This document shows positions 7,648-18,008 of a stretch of 64,000 nucleotides of DNA, one piece after another. Below the pieces are notes generated by a model that was given only the letters and a program-made list of their open reading frames with translations, was not told where the DNA came from and ran no database searches. The position numbers and the translations under genes are program-made. Every line of letters begins with the position of its first letter. The stretch's first letter is position 1. The stretch comes from Deltaproteobacteria bacterium (GTDB taxonomy: Bacteria; Desulfobacterota; Dissulfuribacteria; Dissulfuribacterales; DYLC01), in assembly GCA_028695735.1 (NCBI GenBank), contig JAQVIJ010000001.1:51081-115080 (forward strand), written 5' to 3'.

Positions 7648-8898
7648 TCAAACACCCTTCACAAAAAAGCTGTTCACGTCCGTGAGCAGACCGTGCAGCA
7701 ATATGTCTTCAGACACCTCATGAATACAGAAGTCCTTCAGTCTTGCAGCCTGCCGCAAATGCCCCACCCCAATGCCGCCTATGGCCGTACCGGCCTTGAG
7801 GCCTCCTATCACCATGGGCGCATAAAACCATAACATCTCGTCCACCAGGCCTTCATCCCAAAAAGAGCCATTGAGCCCGGATCCACCCTCGATCAGAAGG
7901 CTCTGAATACCGGCCTGACCGGCCCTCTTCAAAAACGCCGGCAACGATACTTTACGACCATCCTTGGCCAAGGGCAAGAGCCATACTTCCACACCCCTTG
8001 CCTCCAGCTCGGTCTTTTTCGTTTCAGAAGCCGTCTCAGCCGCCACAACTACTGTGCGGGCGGAGGATATAGTGTTACACAAACGGGAAGACAGGGGCAG
8101 CCTGAGCGTACTATCCAGCACAAACCGGACAGGATTTCCTGCGCCACCATGTGGAATCCGGCAGGTCAGCTCCGGGTCATCGGCCAGCACCGTTCCGATC
8201 CCCACAGCTATGCCGTCCACCACAGCCCGCACTGCATGGCCGCATGCCCTGGATTTTTCACTCGTGATCCACCTGGATTCTCCTGTGCGAGTGGCTATGC
8301 GTCCATCTAAACTCATGGCGGCCTTGCTGATCACCCATGGCGAACCAGTGGTCACATGCTTCAAAAAGGGGGCGATAAGGCTGCGGCAGGCCTGCTCAAG
8401 GCAACCGGCCTTCACGGTTATGCCATGACCGCGCAGAAACTCCATGCCTCCGGCGGCCTTTGGATTGGGGTCTGTTGTGCCCACCACCACCCGTTTTATC
8501 CCTGCGGCGAGAATCGCCTGAGTGCAAGGCGGTGTCTTGCCAAAGTGGTTGCAGGGTTCCAGGGTCACGTAAATGGTGGCGCCAGACAGTTCGCACGCAG
8601 CGGAAGCTATGGCATTGATCTCGGCATGCGGTCCGCCGAAACGTTCATGATAACCCTCTCCAACTATACAGCCTGCCTTTGTGATCACGGCACCGACTGT
8701 TGGGTTTGGTGAAACGGCCCCGATACCTTTGGCGGCCAGAACCAGCGCCCGCTGCATGAAAGCTTCGTCACCTGCGCCACTCGACACGGCATGCAGGACG
8801 GAATTGTCTGAGATATCCGAAGGCCCCTCTCCATAAAGAAAATTCCTCACGGCTTGCGCCGCCGGCGTCTGAATCCGGTCTTCATGCAAAAAAGCCAC
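7648..8898 (-). CDS. ribD: Bifunctional diaminohydroxyphosphoribosylaminopyrimidine deaminase/reductase
   Basis: RibD carries out deamination and then side-chain reduction in riboflavin synthesis. The N-terminal deaminase domain has the zinc motif HAEINAI and PCNHFGKTPPC; the C-terminal reductase domain has WVISKAAMSLDGRIAT and the LLIEGGSGLNGSF stretch. The domain proper starts near residue 44, so about 40 residues precede it and are not typical. The first start is a GTG at 8898 with GGGG 9 bases upstream; a start at Met48 would remove the extension but lacks a strong binding site. Confidence 0.94.
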   Translation of the reverse strand: MAFLHEDRIQTPAAQAVRNFLYGEGPSDISDNSVLHAVSSGAGDEAFMQRALVLAAKGIGAVSPNPTVGAVITKAGCIVGEGYHERFGGPHAEINAIASAACELSGATIYVTLEPCNHFGKTPPCTQAILAAGIKRVVVGTTDPNPKAAGGMEFLRGHGITVKAGCLEQACRSLIAPFLKHVTTGSPWVISKAAMSLDGRIATRTGESRWITSEKSRACGHAVRAVVDGIAVGIGTVLADDPELTCRIPHGGAGNPVRFVLDSTLRLPLSSRLCNTISSARTVVVAAETASETKKTELEARGVEVWLLPLAKDGRKVSLPAFLKRAGQAGIQSLLIEGGSGLNGSFWDEGLVDEMLWFYAPMVIGGLKAGTAIGGIGVGHLRQAARLKDFCIHEVSEDILLHGLLTDVNSFFVKGV

Positions 8899-8904
8899 AG
8901 CCCG

Positions 8905-9372
8905 TCACCCCTTTTTCCTGCCTTCTTTCAAAAGTTCCAGAAGCTGGTCCATGAACTCCTGCACATCTCCGAACTGTTTATAAACCGATGCAAATCTCAC
9001 ATAGGCCACATCGTCCCAGAGCTTCAACTGGGCCATGACCTTTTCGCCCACAAAACTGCTCTGGATCTCCCGGTCCCCCTTGTCCTGTATCTCCCGCTCC
9101 AACTCCAGCACGAAGTTGTCTATCTGCTCCATGGTGATGGGTCTCTTTTCACACGCCCGCAAAATGCCGTCTATGACCTTGGAACGCTGAAACAGCTCTC
9201 TTCTACCGTCTTTTTTGACGACAATGGGCTGAAACTCCTCCACCACCTCATAGGAAGTAAAACGCCGGGCGCAAACGACGCACTCCCGCCTGCGCCGAAT
9301 GGCCTTGCCCTCCCGAACCGTGCGGGAATCTATAACCTTGCTGTCAGAGGCGTTACAATAAGGACATTTCAT
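8905..9372 (-). CDS. nrdR: Transcriptional repressor NrdR
   Basis: NrdR represses ribonucleotide reductase genes by sensing ATP/dATP. The start at 9372 gives the standard MKCPYCNA beginning; upstream in-frame codons overlap the dCMP deaminase gene. The zinc ribbon uses CPYC and CVVC, and an ATP-cone follows (RRELFQRSKVIDGILRACEKR). Length is 155 residues, as usual. Its place beside a dCMP deaminase and ribD is a common nucleotide/flavin neighbourhood. Confidence 0.96.
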   Translation of the reverse strand: MKCPYCNASDSKVIDSRTVREGKAIRRRRECVVCARRFTSYEVVEEFQPIVVKKDGRRELFQRSKVIDGILRACEKRPITMEQIDNFVLELEREIQDKGDREIQSSFVGEKVMAQLKLWDDVAYVRFASVYKQFGDVQEFMDQLLELLKEGRKKG

Positions 9373-9410
9373 GAAAACGACAAATGATGAGGCACATGAA
9401 CAACCAGCAT

Positions 9411-9932
9411 TCAACCGCACCTCTCAAGACCTTGCAATATGTCATTGGAGGCCGAAAAATCCTTTTGAATCAAGGAGATACCGGCCTCTTCCAGCATGTC
9501 CCGAGTGAGGCTGTCAGGATAGCCCTGCACATAGAATATAGCATTGACGCCTGCATTGATGAGCAGCTTGGCGCAGATTACGCAGGGAAATGTGGTAGAG
9601 TAAAGGGTGGAATCAGCCACGACTATGCCGTGTCTGGCCGCCTGGACCAGGATATTCTGCTCGGCATGAAGTCCACGGCACAATTCATGGCGTTCACCCG
9701 ATGGTATGCCCAGCTTGTCCCGCAGACAGCCTATCTCCAGACAGTGACGCAGACCTGAAGGCGCTCCGTTGTAACCTGTGCAGAGAATGCGGTTGTCCTT
9801 GACCAGCACCGCCCCCACCCGTCTTCTCAGGCAGGTTGAACGGGTGGCCACCAGGTGGGCGATGGCCATGAAATAATCATCCCATGAAGGCCTGGATGCG
9901 CATGGAACACGGGATGACGACTGGGTTTCCAT
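9411..9932 (-). CDS. Deoxycytidylate deaminase (ComEB type)
   Basis: The protein belongs to the zinc-dependent cytidine/deoxycytidylate deaminase family and probably makes dUMP from dCMP for thymidylate synthesis. It shows the zinc-binding HAEQNIL and PCVICAK motifs and the early [19 protein letters not shown] stretch. A CxxxxxC-containing insertion ([22 protein letters not shown]) matches the ComEB subfamily. It begins directly after the glyA stop and is translated together with it. Confidence 0.93.
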   Translation of the reverse strand: METQSSSRVPCASRPSWDDYFMAIAHLVATRSTCLRRRVGAVLVKDNRILCTGYNGAPSGLRHCLEIGCLRDKLGIPSGERHELCRGLHAEQNILVQAARHGIVVADSTLYSTTFPCVICAKLLINAGVNAIFYVQGYPDSLTRDMLEEAGISLIQKDFSASNDILQGLERCG

Positions 9933-11198
9933 TCACTCCAGACTGGCAAAAAGGGCCGCATAATCAGCGTACAAAGGAAATCGCTCGCAGAGCCCTTTTA
10001 CATTATGCCTGACCCTTCTCACAACAGCCTCATCCCCCTTGCTGTCCAGCACCTCGACGATATAGCCGCCCACCTCGCGCATCTCTGCCTCTCCAAGCCC
10101 ACGCGTGGTGAGCGCCGGGGTTCCTATGCGTATGCCGCTGGTAACCCGAGGAGGCTGGGTATCGAAGGGAATGGCATTTTTGTTCACCGTGATACCCGCA
10201 CGCTCCAGCATCCCCTCGGCCTCTGCACCTGTGAGACCCTTGGCAGAGAGGTCCACCAGCATCAGATGGTTGTCGGTACCTCCAGAAACCAGCCTGAAAC
10301 CCGCATTCTGAAGGGTCTGGGCCAACACCCGTGCATTGGCCACGATGCGCTGCTGATAAAACTTGAACTCATCGGACATGGCCTCCTTGAAGGCCACTGC
10401 CTTGGCCGCTATCACATGCATGAGAGGCCCGCCCTGTATGCCTGGAAAGACCTGGCTGTCTATGAGTTTGGCATATTTTTGCCTGGATAAAATGAAGCCA
10501 CCCCTGGGGCCACGCATGGTCTTGTGAGTGGTGGAGGTGACAAAATCCGCAAATGGCACAGGGGATGGATGGATCCCTGAGGCCACCAGCCCGGCTATGT
10601 GGGCGATGTCCGTGGTCATGTAGGCATTGACCTCATCTGCTATCATGCGAAATGAGACAAAATCTATGGTGCGCGGATAGGCGCTGGCTCCAACGACTAT
10701 CATACGCGGGCGATGCTCAAGGGCAAGCCTGCGCACCTCGTCGAAGTCTATGGTCTCGGTGTCCCTGTTTACGCCGTAATGAACTATATTATAAAATCTG
10801 CCTGAAAAATTCACTCTTGCGCCATGGGAGAGATGCCCGCCATGGGCCAGATTCATTGAGAGGATGGTATCGCCTGGCTGCAAGACCGAAAAATAGACCG
10901 CCATATTGGCCTGACTGCCGGAGTGGGGCTGCACATTGGCATACTCGGAACCGAAGAGGATATTCAGCCGGTCTATGGCCAACTGTTCCACGGTGTCCAT
11001 GTATTCGCAACCGCCGTAATAGCGTTTATTGGGATAACCCTCGGCATACTTGTTCATAAAAACGCTGCCTTCGGCCTCCATGACCGCCTCGCTTGCAAAG
11101 TTCTCAGAGGCTATCATCTCCAATTGAGTGGTCTGTCGCTCCAGCTCGGACCTAATGGCATTATATACCTCTATATCGGTCTCTTTCAGATGTCTCAT
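9933..11198 (-). CDS. glyA: Serine hydroxymethyltransferase
   Basis: GlyA interconverts serine and glycine using tetrahydrofolate and pyridoxal phosphate. The PLP lysine is in [15 protein letters not shown]. The start at 11198 (421 residues) has AAGGGGG upstream and gives the normal MRHLKETD beginning; a longer frame to 11336 would overlap rpiB and is not supported. It lies between rpiB and the dCMP deaminase, consistent with a one-carbon/nucleotide role. Confidence 0.97.
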   Translation of the reverse strand: MRHLKETDIEVYNAIRSELERQTTQLEMIASENFASEAVMEAEGSVFMNKYAEGYPNKRYYGGCEYMDTVEQLAIDRLNILFGSEYANVQPHSGSQANMAVYFSVLQPGDTILSMNLAHGGHLSHGARVNFSGRFYNIVHYGVNRDTETIDFDEVRRLALEHRPRMIVVGASAYPRTIDFVSFRMIADEVNAYMTTDIAHIAGLVASGIHPSPVPFADFVTSTTHKTMRGPRGGFILSRQKYAKLIDSQVFPGIQGGPLMHVIAAKAVAFKEAMSDEFKFYQQRIVANARVLAQTLQNAGFRLVSGGTDNHLMLVDLSAKGLTGAEAEGMLERAGITVNKNAIPFDTQPPRVTSGIRIGTPALTTRGLGEAEMREVGGYIVEVLDSKGDEAVVRRVRHNVKGLCERFPLYADYAALFASLE

Positions 11199-11215
11199 AC
11201 AATCCCCCTTAAAAA

Positions 11216-11647
11216 CTACAGGTCTTCCAGCATGGCTATTCGACATGCATGACGACCGCCCGCAAATTCTGTATTCAACCAAATGCGCACCATGTCCTCT
11301 GCCACGCCAACACCCAGCACGCGGGCCCCCATACATAACACATTGGCATCATTGTGCTCCCTGCTCATACGTGCGGTGTAGCCATCGTGGCACAGGGCAG
11401 CTCGTATGCCTTTATAACGATTGGCCATCATAGACATACCTATGCCGGTTCCACAGATGAGTATGCCCCTGTCCACACCCTTTCCAAGGACTGCCTGCAC
11501 AACCTTCTTACCAATCTCAGGATAGTGCACCGAATCCGGAGAATAGCACCCCACATCCGAAACCGTATGCCCCAAGGCCGTTATAAAGGCCTTGAGCCCC
11601 TCTTTCAACTCAAAACCGCCGTGATCAGCACCGATAGCTATTTTCAT
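11216..11647 (-). CDS. rpiB: Ribose-5-phosphate isomerase B
   Basis: RpiB interconverts ribose-5-phosphate and ribulose-5-phosphate, the latter being a riboflavin precursor. The 143-residue product has the family start [11 protein letters not shown], the catalytic-cysteine loop [10 protein letters not shown], and the conserved [12 protein letters not shown]. Its ATG overlaps the fabF stop (ATGA). Confidence 0.96.
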   Translation of the reverse strand: MKIAIGADHGGFELKEGLKAFITALGHTVSDVGCYSPDSVHYPEIGKKVVQAVLGKGVDRGILICGTGIGMSMMANRYKGIRAALCHDGYTARMSREHNDANVLCMGARVLGVGVAEDMVRIWLNTEFAGGRHACRIAMLEDL

Positions 11648-12900
11648 GACTCAAATCTCTTGAATATCAACACGGCGTTTGTACCTCCAAAACCAAAGGA
11701 ATTGGACATAGCCACACGCAGCGCCTTATGCCTGGCCACATTGGGCACATAGTCCAAGTCGCACTCTGAATCAGGGTTTTCGTAGTTGATGGTGGGCGGA
11801 ATCACACCCTCCTCAATGGCCTTTATGGAAAAAACCGCCTCTATGCCACCTGCTCCACCCAGAAGATGGCCTGTCATGGATTTGGTGGAGCTGATGGGGA
11901 TTTCATATGCCCTGTCCCCAAATACAGTCTTTATGGCCCTGGTCTCGCAGACATCATTGAGGGGCGTACTGGTGCCATGGGCATTTATATAATCCACATC
12001 CCCTGGCCCCATATCGGCATCCTTGAGTGCCATGGCCATACACCTGGCAGCGCCCTCGCCATTGTCAGGCGGAGCCGTCATATGATAGGCGTCACCGGTC
12101 AGCCCATATCCAGCAATCTCACCCAGAATACGAGCACCCCTGGCATGAGCAGCCTCAAGGGATTCCAGTATCAGAATGCCGGCACCTTCACCTATGACAA
12201 AACCATCCCTATCCCGATCAAAAGGACGTGAGGCCTTTTCAGGCTCATCATTCCGAGTGGAAAGGGCCTTCAGGGCAGAAAAACCGGAAAGTGCCAGTTG
12301 GGTGACCACCGATTCCGTTCCGCCGCAGATCATGGCATCCGCATCCCCTCTTTGAATGACCTTGAATGCCTCGCCTATGGCATGGGAACCAGCCGCACAG
12401 GCGGTGCAGAGCACTGTATTTGGCCCTTTGGCCCCGAACATGATGGAAATATGTCCGGAGGCCATATTGGGAATGGCCATGGGAATAAAAAATGGACTGA
12501 TGCGGGCAGGGCCTTTTTCCACCAAGATATCCCTGTAACGCTCTATGCTCCCCAAGCCTCCAAGTCCGCAACCTGTGATTACACCCACCCGGTGCGCATT
12601 GGCTTCATTGATGACAAGACCGGAGTCCTCCATGGCCATACGAGCCGCCACCAATGCCAACGTGATGAAGGGATCTATGCGTTTCAATAACTTTTCCGGC
12701 AAAAAATCCACTGGATTGAGGCCTTTGACCTCGCCTGCTATGCGGCAATCGTAGCCGGTTGCATCGAACTTGGTGACAGGCCCTATGCCTGAACGCCCTG
12801 CTATCAAATTGGACCATGCCTCGGCCACTCCGATTCCAACAGGAGAGACCAAACCGAGCCCAGTGACAACCACTCTGCGTTTTTGAATGCCAGTACACAT
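11644..12900 (-). CDS. fabF: 3-oxoacyl-ACP synthase II
   Basis: FabF elongates acyl-ACP by condensation with malonyl-ACP. The Cys-His-His triad is visible in [28 protein letters not shown] and [14 protein letters not shown]. Length is 418 residues, as expected. It follows acpP by 13 bases in the fatty-acid block and overlaps rpiB at its 3' end. Confidence 0.97.
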   Translation of the reverse strand: MCTGIQKRRVVVTGLGLVSPVGIGVAEAWSNLIAGRSGIGPVTKFDATGYDCRIAGEVKGLNPVDFLPEKLLKRIDPFITLALVAARMAMEDSGLVINEANAHRVGVITGCGLGGLGSIERYRDILVEKGPARISPFFIPMAIPNMASGHISIMFGAKGPNTVLCTACAAGSHAIGEAFKVIQRGDADAMICGGTESVVTQLALSGFSALKALSTRNDEPEKASRPFDRDRDGFVIGEGAGILILESLEAAHARGARILGEIAGYGLTGDAYHMTAPPDNGEGAARCMAMALKDADMGPGDVDYINAHGTSTPLNDVCETRAIKTVFGDRAYEIPISSTKSMTGHLLGGAGGIEAVFSIKAIEEGVIPPTINYENPDSECDLDYVPNVARHKALRVAMSNSFGFGGTNAVLIFKRFES

Positions 12901-12913
12901 GGGATAACCCTGC

Positions 12914-13150
12914 TTAATTGCCTTTGCGAGCTTTCACATAATCGATGGCATCCTGGACCGTGTGCATCTTTTCCGTGTCGTCATCGGCTATCTCTATGCC
13001 GAAACTCTCCTCCATGGCCATAACAAGCTCCACAAGGTCAAGGGAATCAGCCCCCAGATCATCCACAAAAGAGGCGGACGGCACCACCTTCTCTTTTGGC
13101 ACACTCAACTGATTGGCAATGATCTCGACCATTTTGACATCTATATCCAT
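12914..13150 (-). CDS. acpP: Acyl carrier protein
   Basis: The 78-residue acidic protein carries growing acyl chains on a phosphopantetheine attached to the Ser of the [13 protein letters not shown] motif. A strong AAGGAGG lies just before the ATG, fitting the high expression of ACP. It sits between fabG and fabF as in most bacteria. Confidence 0.98.
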   Translation of the reverse strand: MDIDVKMVEIIANQLSVPKEKVVPSASFVDDLGADSLDLVELVMAMEESFGIEIADDDTEKMHTVQDAIDYVKARKGN

Positions 13151-13217
13151 TGTGATTCCTCCTTAAAAATCGAGGCTCGAAAACCTCTTGTATGTTATAC
13201 GAAATTTCGATAGCGGC

Positions 13218-13973
13218 TCAATCGCACAACAAGCCGCCGTTGACATGCAATACATGTCCCGTGATGTATGCCGCTCCATTGGTGGCAAGAAAGGCCACCG
13301 CCTCTGCTACATCTTCGGGTTTACCCATCCGGCCCACTGGTATCTGTGACAGAAGCGCCTCCCTATGTTTCTCGGACAGACCGGCGGTCATGTCAGTTTC
13401 GATAAAACCCGGGGCAACCACATTGACAGTGATACCACGAGAGGCCACTTCCCTGGCCACAGAGCGGCTGAAACCCTCCAGACCTGCCTTGGCGGCCGCA
13501 TAATTGGCCTGCCCGGCATTGCCCATACTGCCCACAACAGAACCGATGTTGATCACTCGGCCCCAACGCTGTTTCATCATGGGGGCGACGGCCGCCTGTG
13601 TGCAGTTAAAAACTCCACCCAGATTAGTGGCAATAACCCTGTTCCAGTCCTCCTGCTTCATGCGCGCCAGAAGCGTGTCCCGAGTGATACCGGCATTGTT
13701 GACCAGGACATGCAGTCCCCCTGCCCTTTCTATAAGGCCCTTGATTGCCTGGCTGACAACTGCCGCATCCGCCACATCAAAACCGAGCACCTCAGCCCTG
13801 CCGCCAAGGGCTGTTATAGCATTTTTAACATCCTGGGCCATGGCCTCATTGGAACTGAAGTTTATAAAGACCTCCGCACCCATTTGCGCCAGCCTCATAC
13901 AGATGGCCCTGCCGATGCCCCTGGAACCACCTGTCACCAAAGCAATCCTGCCTTTCAATTCCATATCACACAT
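13218..13973 (-). CDS. fabG: 3-oxoacyl-ACP reductase
   Basis: FabG is the NADPH-dependent short-chain dehydrogenase of fatty-acid elongation. Motifs are TGGSRGIGRAI (nucleotide binding), NNAG, the catalytic Ser of NIGSVVG, YAAAKAG (Tyr and Lys), and VAPGFIETDMT. The ATG at 13973 has AGGAG 9 bases upstream. It follows etfA by 24 bases. Confidence 0.97.
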   Translation of the reverse strand: MCDMELKGRIALVTGGSRGIGRAICMRLAQMGAEVFINFSSNEAMAQDVKNAITALGGRAEVLGFDVADAAVVSQAIKGLIERAGGLHVLVNNAGITRDTLLARMKQEDWNRVIATNLGGVFNCTQAAVAPMMKQRWGRVINIGSVVGSMGNAGQANYAAAKAGLEGFSRSVAREVASRGITVNVVAPGFIETDMTAGLSEKHREALLSQIPVGRMGKPEDVAEAVAFLATNGAAYITGHVLHVNGGLLCD

Positions 13974-13997
13974 GACAACCGCTCCTGAACAATCCGC

Positions 13998-15029
13998 TCA
14001 TGCCGGACTTTTGCAACGTATTTTTTTGACCTGTTCCAGCAGGACTGGAAGTATCTTGTTCACATCGGCCACGATACCGTAAGTAGCCATTTCAAATATG
14101 GGCGCAGCAGGGTCTTTATTGACCGCAACCAGTATATCTATATTGCGGAGCCCGACCGTATGCTGAACCGCTCCGGATACGCCAAAGGTAATACACAATC
14201 TTGGGGATACGGTCACCCCTGTCTGACCGATCTGTGTGTATTCAGGCAGCCACCCCAGATCAGTTATGGCTCGAGTGGCGCCCACAGCCCCGCCAAGGGC
14301 ATCGGCCAGCTCCTGCAATAGTTTCAGATTCTCCCTTTTCTCAATGCCCCTGCCCGCCACAACAACCACATCTGCCTTTGTCAGACGCACGGCTTCATCC
14401 TGCTTCTCATGCACGGACTCCGTGACCTCCATGCCTGATTTCAGCCACTCAAATGGAACCTCAGGCCGCTCCACACGGCCTTCAGCGACCACACGCCTGG
14501 CGATCATCACATTGGGACTGACAGTCACCAGCTGCGGTCTTGCATCAGGGCATACAATATTTACGAAGAGATTGCCGCCCCACGCCGCCCTTGTCTGTAT
14601 CAATACCCTGTCATCTGAACGAATATCGAGTTCAAGACAACCGGCTGTCAGGCCGGTTTCAAGCATTGTCTGCACACGGGGCATATATGCCTTGCCCGTA
14701 TATGTGGCAGGTGCCAGGACTATTTCAGGCCTTTTGGAGAGAATGAGACCTGTCAGCACCCTGGCGAATACATCATCACGAAACACGGCCAGGGCCTCGT
14801 GCTCCACCAGTTGCACCACATGAGCCCCGTATTCCATGAGGGTATCGCATACAGCACCGGAAATGCCATGGCCGAACACCACTGCCGTCGCCTCGGTCTG
14901 CAATTTATCGGCAAGCTCCCGGGCCTTGGATACGAGTTCCAGGCTTACGGGCATCAAACAGCCCTCATGACACTCGGCCACCGCCCACACACCCCTCCAT
15001 CCCTCTTTTGAAATATCTCTCATAATCAC
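13998..15029 (-). CDS. etfA: Electron transfer flavoprotein, alpha subunit
   Basis: EtfA holds the FAD that passes electrons between acyl-CoA dehydrogenases and a membrane or soluble partner. The C-terminal FAD domain is clear (GQTGVTVSPRLCI, ITFGVSGAVQHTVG, IFEMATYGIVAD). The frame starts at a GTG overlapping the etfB stop, with an ATG two codons in (15023). It is coupled to etfB and the acyl-CoA dehydrogenase gene, and the three sit between fabH and fabG. Confidence 0.95.
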   Translation of the reverse strand: MIMRDISKEGWRGVWAVAECHEGCLMPVSLELVSKARELADKLQTEATAVVFGHGISGAVCDTLMEYGAHVVQLVEHEALAVFRDDVFARVLTGLILSKRPEIVLAPATYTGKAYMPRVQTMLETGLTAGCLELDIRSDDRVLIQTRAAWGGNLFVNIVCPDARPQLVTVSPNVMIARRVVAEGRVERPEVPFEWLKSGMEVTESVHEKQDEAVRLTKADVVVVAGRGIEKRENLKLLQELADALGGAVGATRAITDLGWLPEYTQIGQTGVTVSPRLCITFGVSGAVQHTVGLRNIDILVAVNKDPAAPIFEMATYGIVADVNKILPVLLEQVKKIRCKSPA

Positions 15030-15811
15030 AACACTCCGGCAGCGACAAGCCGTTCACAAAGGGCAGCCACCTGGGCATCGGCATCGCCTTCAAGCCGTTC
15101 CCTTCTGGCCTCGAATGAACGGACAAAGGTGTTCAGGACGCGCGTAGGAGAACCTGCAAGCCCTATATCATTCATGCTCAGCCCCAAATCATTCGCTGTC
15201 CAGACCGGAATTCCGGCGGATTTGGCCTTCATCTTCCCCTTAAGAGAAGGCATGCGGGGTGTATTGATGGAAGGTATCACAGTGACAAGGCAGGGGGTCT
15301 TCATGAGCACCGTATCGTGGCCGTGACCGGTCATTCTGATGCATTTAAGGGTGTCGGCGGTCAATTCCAGGGCGTTCACATAGGCGACACTTGGCATCTC
15401 GAGTCTGACGGCCAGACCGGGCCCCACCTGTGCGGTATCCCCATCCACAGACTGATTGCCGCACACGACCATGTCCATCTGCCCAATCTTTTTCAGGGCG
15501 GCGGCAAGCACTCGAGTGGTAGCCAGGGTATCCGCGCCGGCAAATGCCCTGTCAGAGAGCAGATAAGCCTGGTCAGCACCCATGGACAAGGCATCCCGCA
15601 AGGCCTTGTCAGCGGAAGGCGGCCCCATAGTCAGGACATGAATTCTCGCATCATGCCCGTCCTTAATGGCGAGGGCAGCCTCCAGGGCATTCAGATCCAC
15701 CGGATTTATAATGGTCTCCACGCCCTCCCGTATCATCATGCCGGTCTCTTTATCGAACCTGACGGTCCTGGCATCCGGCACCTGTTTGATGCAAACGGCT
15801 ATATTCAACAT
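15026..15811 (-). CDS. etfB: Electron transfer flavoprotein, beta subunit
   Basis: EtfB pairs with EtfA. The 261-residue product shows the family's VCIKQVPDA start, the NPVDLNALEAAL stretch and CGNQSVDGDTAQVGP near the nucleotide-binding site. It starts one base after the acyl-CoA dehydrogenase stop and overlaps etfA, so the three are made as a set. The sequence by eye does not settle whether this ETF is bifurcating. Confidence 0.95.
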   Translation of the reverse strand: MLNIAVCIKQVPDARTVRFDKETGMMIREGVETIINPVDLNALEAALAIKDGHDARIHVLTMGPPSADKALRDALSMGADQAYLLSDRAFAGADTLATTRVLAAALKKIGQMDMVVCGNQSVDGDTAQVGPGLAVRLEMPSVAYVNALELTADTLKCIRMTGHGHDTVLMKTPCLVTVIPSINTPRMPSLKGKMKAKSAGIPVWTANDLGLSMNDIGLAGSPTRVLNTFVRSFEARRERLEGDADAQVAALCERLVAAGVL

Positions 15812-15812
15812 A

Positions 15813-16976
15813 TCAAACCTTACTGTATTCCTTGTTCAGGGCCTGACCTATGACATTGCGCTGTATCTGATTGGTGCCCTCGTAGATTTGAAGCACCTTT
15901 GCGTCGCGCATCATCTTTTCCACGGGATAGTCCTTCATATAGCCGTAACCGCCGAGCACCTGTACTGCGTCCGTGGTCACTCTCATGGCCACATCCGTTG
16001 CGAAGAGCTTGGCCATGGCCGAGATCTTCGCTATATCCCTGGAATCTGCATCGATGGTCCTGGCGACAGCATATACAAGGCTGCGGGCGGCCTCCGTATG
16101 AGTAGCCATGTCCGCCAGCATATGCTGAATCGCCTGAAAAGAGATGATGTACTGTCCGAACTGCATACGCTGCTTGGCATAGGAAACAGCCTCATCCAAG
16201 GCTGCCTGCGACAGCCCCACACCGATAGCGCCGATGCCTGGACGGGCAAAATCCAGTGTCTTCAGGGCGATGATGAAACCCTGCCCCCTCTTGCCAAGAA
16301 TACGGTCCTTTGGAATGCGGCAGTCGGTAAAGACCATCTCTCGCGTGGAAGAGGCGCGAAGCCCCATCTTTTTTTCCTTTTTGCCGAAACTGAAACCAGG
16401 ATCGCCCTTTTCCACCAGAAATGCAGTGGCCCCGCGCGGGCCTTTGTGACGATCTGTCATGGCTATGACAGTGTATATCTCCGCATCCCCGGCACTGGTA
16501 ATCCACTGCTTAGTGCCATTCAACACCCAATAATCCCCATCCTCCACCGCAGAGGTCTGAATGCCAGCTGCATCGCTGCCGGCATTGGCCTCTGTCAGGG
16601 CAAAGGCCCCCAGACGACTGCCAGAGGCGATATCCGGCAGATACCGTTTCTTCTGCTCATCGGAACCGAACATGACTATGGGATAGCCGCCAAGGGCGCT
16701 GGCAGCGAAGGTGGTGGTCACGGCTATACATCCATAGGACAACTGCTCCAGGGCAAGGCAGGTTTCAAAACACCCCTTACCTATTCCACCGTATTCCTCC
16801 GGGATATAGATACCAAACAGATCGGACTGGGCCAGATCCTTCATGATTTCCCAAGGGAATTCCTCTGTCTCGTCCAGCCTGGCGCGTATGGGTAGAATCT
16901 TTTCGATGGCTATTTTGCGCGCCAGCTCTACTATCATCTGCTGTTCTTCTGTGAGAAAATAATTGACTTGAGCCAT
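15813..16976 (-). CDS. Acyl-CoA dehydrogenase
   Basis: This FAD enzyme of the short/medium-chain acyl-CoA dehydrogenase family catalyses alpha,beta-oxidation of acyl thioesters (or the reverse with a reduced ETF). FAD-site sequences FALTEANAGSDA and WITSAG and the C-terminal IYEGTNQIQRN, whose Glu is the catalytic base in the family, are all present. The 387-residue length is standard. Placement between fabH and etfBA in a fatty-acid synthesis operon suggests a link to synthesis or lipid remodelling rather than ordinary beta-oxidation; that is inference. Confidence 0.94.
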   Translation of the reverse strand: MAQVNYFLTEEQQMIVELARKIAIEKILPIRARLDETEEFPWEIMKDLAQSDLFGIYIPEEYGGIGKGCFETCLALEQLSYGCIAVTTTFAASALGGYPIVMFGSDEQKKRYLPDIASGSRLGAFALTEANAGSDAAGIQTSAVEDGDYWVLNGTKQWITSAGDAEIYTVIAMTDRHKGPRGATAFLVEKGDPGFSFGKKEKKMGLRASSTREMVFTDCRIPKDRILGKRGQGFIIALKTLDFARPGIGAIGVGLSQAALDEAVSYAKQRMQFGQYIISFQAIQHMLADMATHTEAARSLVYAVARTIDADSRDIAKISAMAKLFATDVAMRVTTDAVQVLGGYGYMKDYPVEKMMRDAKVLQIYEGTNQIQRNVIGQALNKEYSKV

Positions 16977-17024
16977 TTAGCATCCTTTTCACAAGAAAAT
17001 AAACAAGAAACCAACTCGAGCGTT

Positions 17025-18008
17025 TCACCAACGCATGGCAAGAGACCCCCATGTGAACCCACCTCCGAAGGCCATCATCAGCACATTGGCGCCTGCGAAA
17101 AGACGGCCTCCACGATTGGCTTCATCAAGGGCTATGGGAATACTCGCTGCGGAGGTATTACCATATTTATGTATATTGATAAAGAGTTTGTCTTCAGAAA
17201 GCCCAAGCCTCTCACGCACAAAATCCAGAATGCGCATATTGGCCTGATGGCAAAAGACCATGTCCAGTGCGTCTGTCTTCCAGCCCACAGCATCCATGGC
17301 CTCCCATGTGACCGCCTCCAGCGCCTTTACCGCATGTTTGAAGACATCCTTGCCCTGCATCTGAATGTATTGCCAGCCGCGGGACAACATCTCTTCGTCA
17401 GCTGGAACAGCTGTGCCCAGGCCTCGTATGGCCAGAAGCTCCCACAATCTGCCGTCACCGTGCAGGTGTGTGGAGAGGATCCCCCTGTCTTCCCTTGTGC
17501 CAGCCAGCACGGCGGCCCCTGCGCCGTCTCCAAAGAGCACACAGGTGGTCCTGTCCTGCCAGTTAACACGCCTGGAGAGCACCTCGCTGCCTATTACAAG
17601 AATTTTCAGTTTTCTGTCCGCTTGTATGAATTTATCCGCTATGGAAAGGCCATAGATGAAACCCGAACATGTGACGGAAATGTCCAGCACGCCGGCGCGA
17701 AAGGCGCCGATATTCTTCTGAACCAGGCATGCAACGGAGGGCATGGGCATATCGGGGGTGAGGGTGGCGACTATGATGAGATCGATTTCATCAGGCTTTA
17801 CACCGGCCATTTCCAGGGCATTCAATGCAGCGCGCGTGGCCAAATCGGAATTGTTTTCGCCTTCAGATGCTATACGCCTTTCCAGAATGCCTGTACGGGT
17901 GCGGATCCATTCGTCGGAGGTATCGACGAGCGCCTCGAGATCACGGTTGGTCATCACACGGGACGGCAAGGCAGAACCTGTGCCTATGATTACAGCCCTT
18001 GAACGCAC
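17025..18008 (-). CDS. fabH: 3-oxoacyl-ACP synthase III
   Basis: FabH starts fatty-acid synthesis by condensing an acyl-CoA with malonyl-ACP. The Cys of ISVTCSGFIYGL, the His of FCHQANMRI and the Asn of HKYGNTSAASIP form the triad. It begins at a GTG that overlaps the plsX end by 19 bases. The order plsX-fabH is usual; the next gene is normally fabD but here is an acyl-CoA dehydrogenase. Confidence 0.96.
   Translation of the reverse strand: MRSRAVIIGTGSALPSRVMTNRDLEALVDTSDEWIRTRTGILERRIASEGENNSDLATRAALNALEMAGVKPDEIDLIIVATLTPDMPMPSVACLVQKNIGAFRAGVLDISVTCSGFIYGLSIADKFIQADRKLKILVIGSEVLSRRVNWQDRTTCVLFGDGAGAAVLAGTREDRGILSTHLHGDGRLWELLAIRGLGTAVPADEEMLSRGWQYIQMQGKDVFKHAVKALEAVTWEAMDAVGWKTDALDMVFCHQANMRILDFVRERLGLSEDKLFINIHKYGNTSAASIPIALDEANRGGRLFAGANVLMMAFGGGFTWGSLAMRW

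Noticed and set aside
15666-16895. 409-codon plus-strand frame opposite etfB and the acyl-CoA dehydrogenase
   Set aside because: Both minus-strand genes are clear family members; the antisense frame has a His/Gly-rich composition typical of shadows.
16968-18002. 344-codon plus-strand frame opposite fabH
   Set aside because: It mirrors the conserved fabH gene and has no family features.
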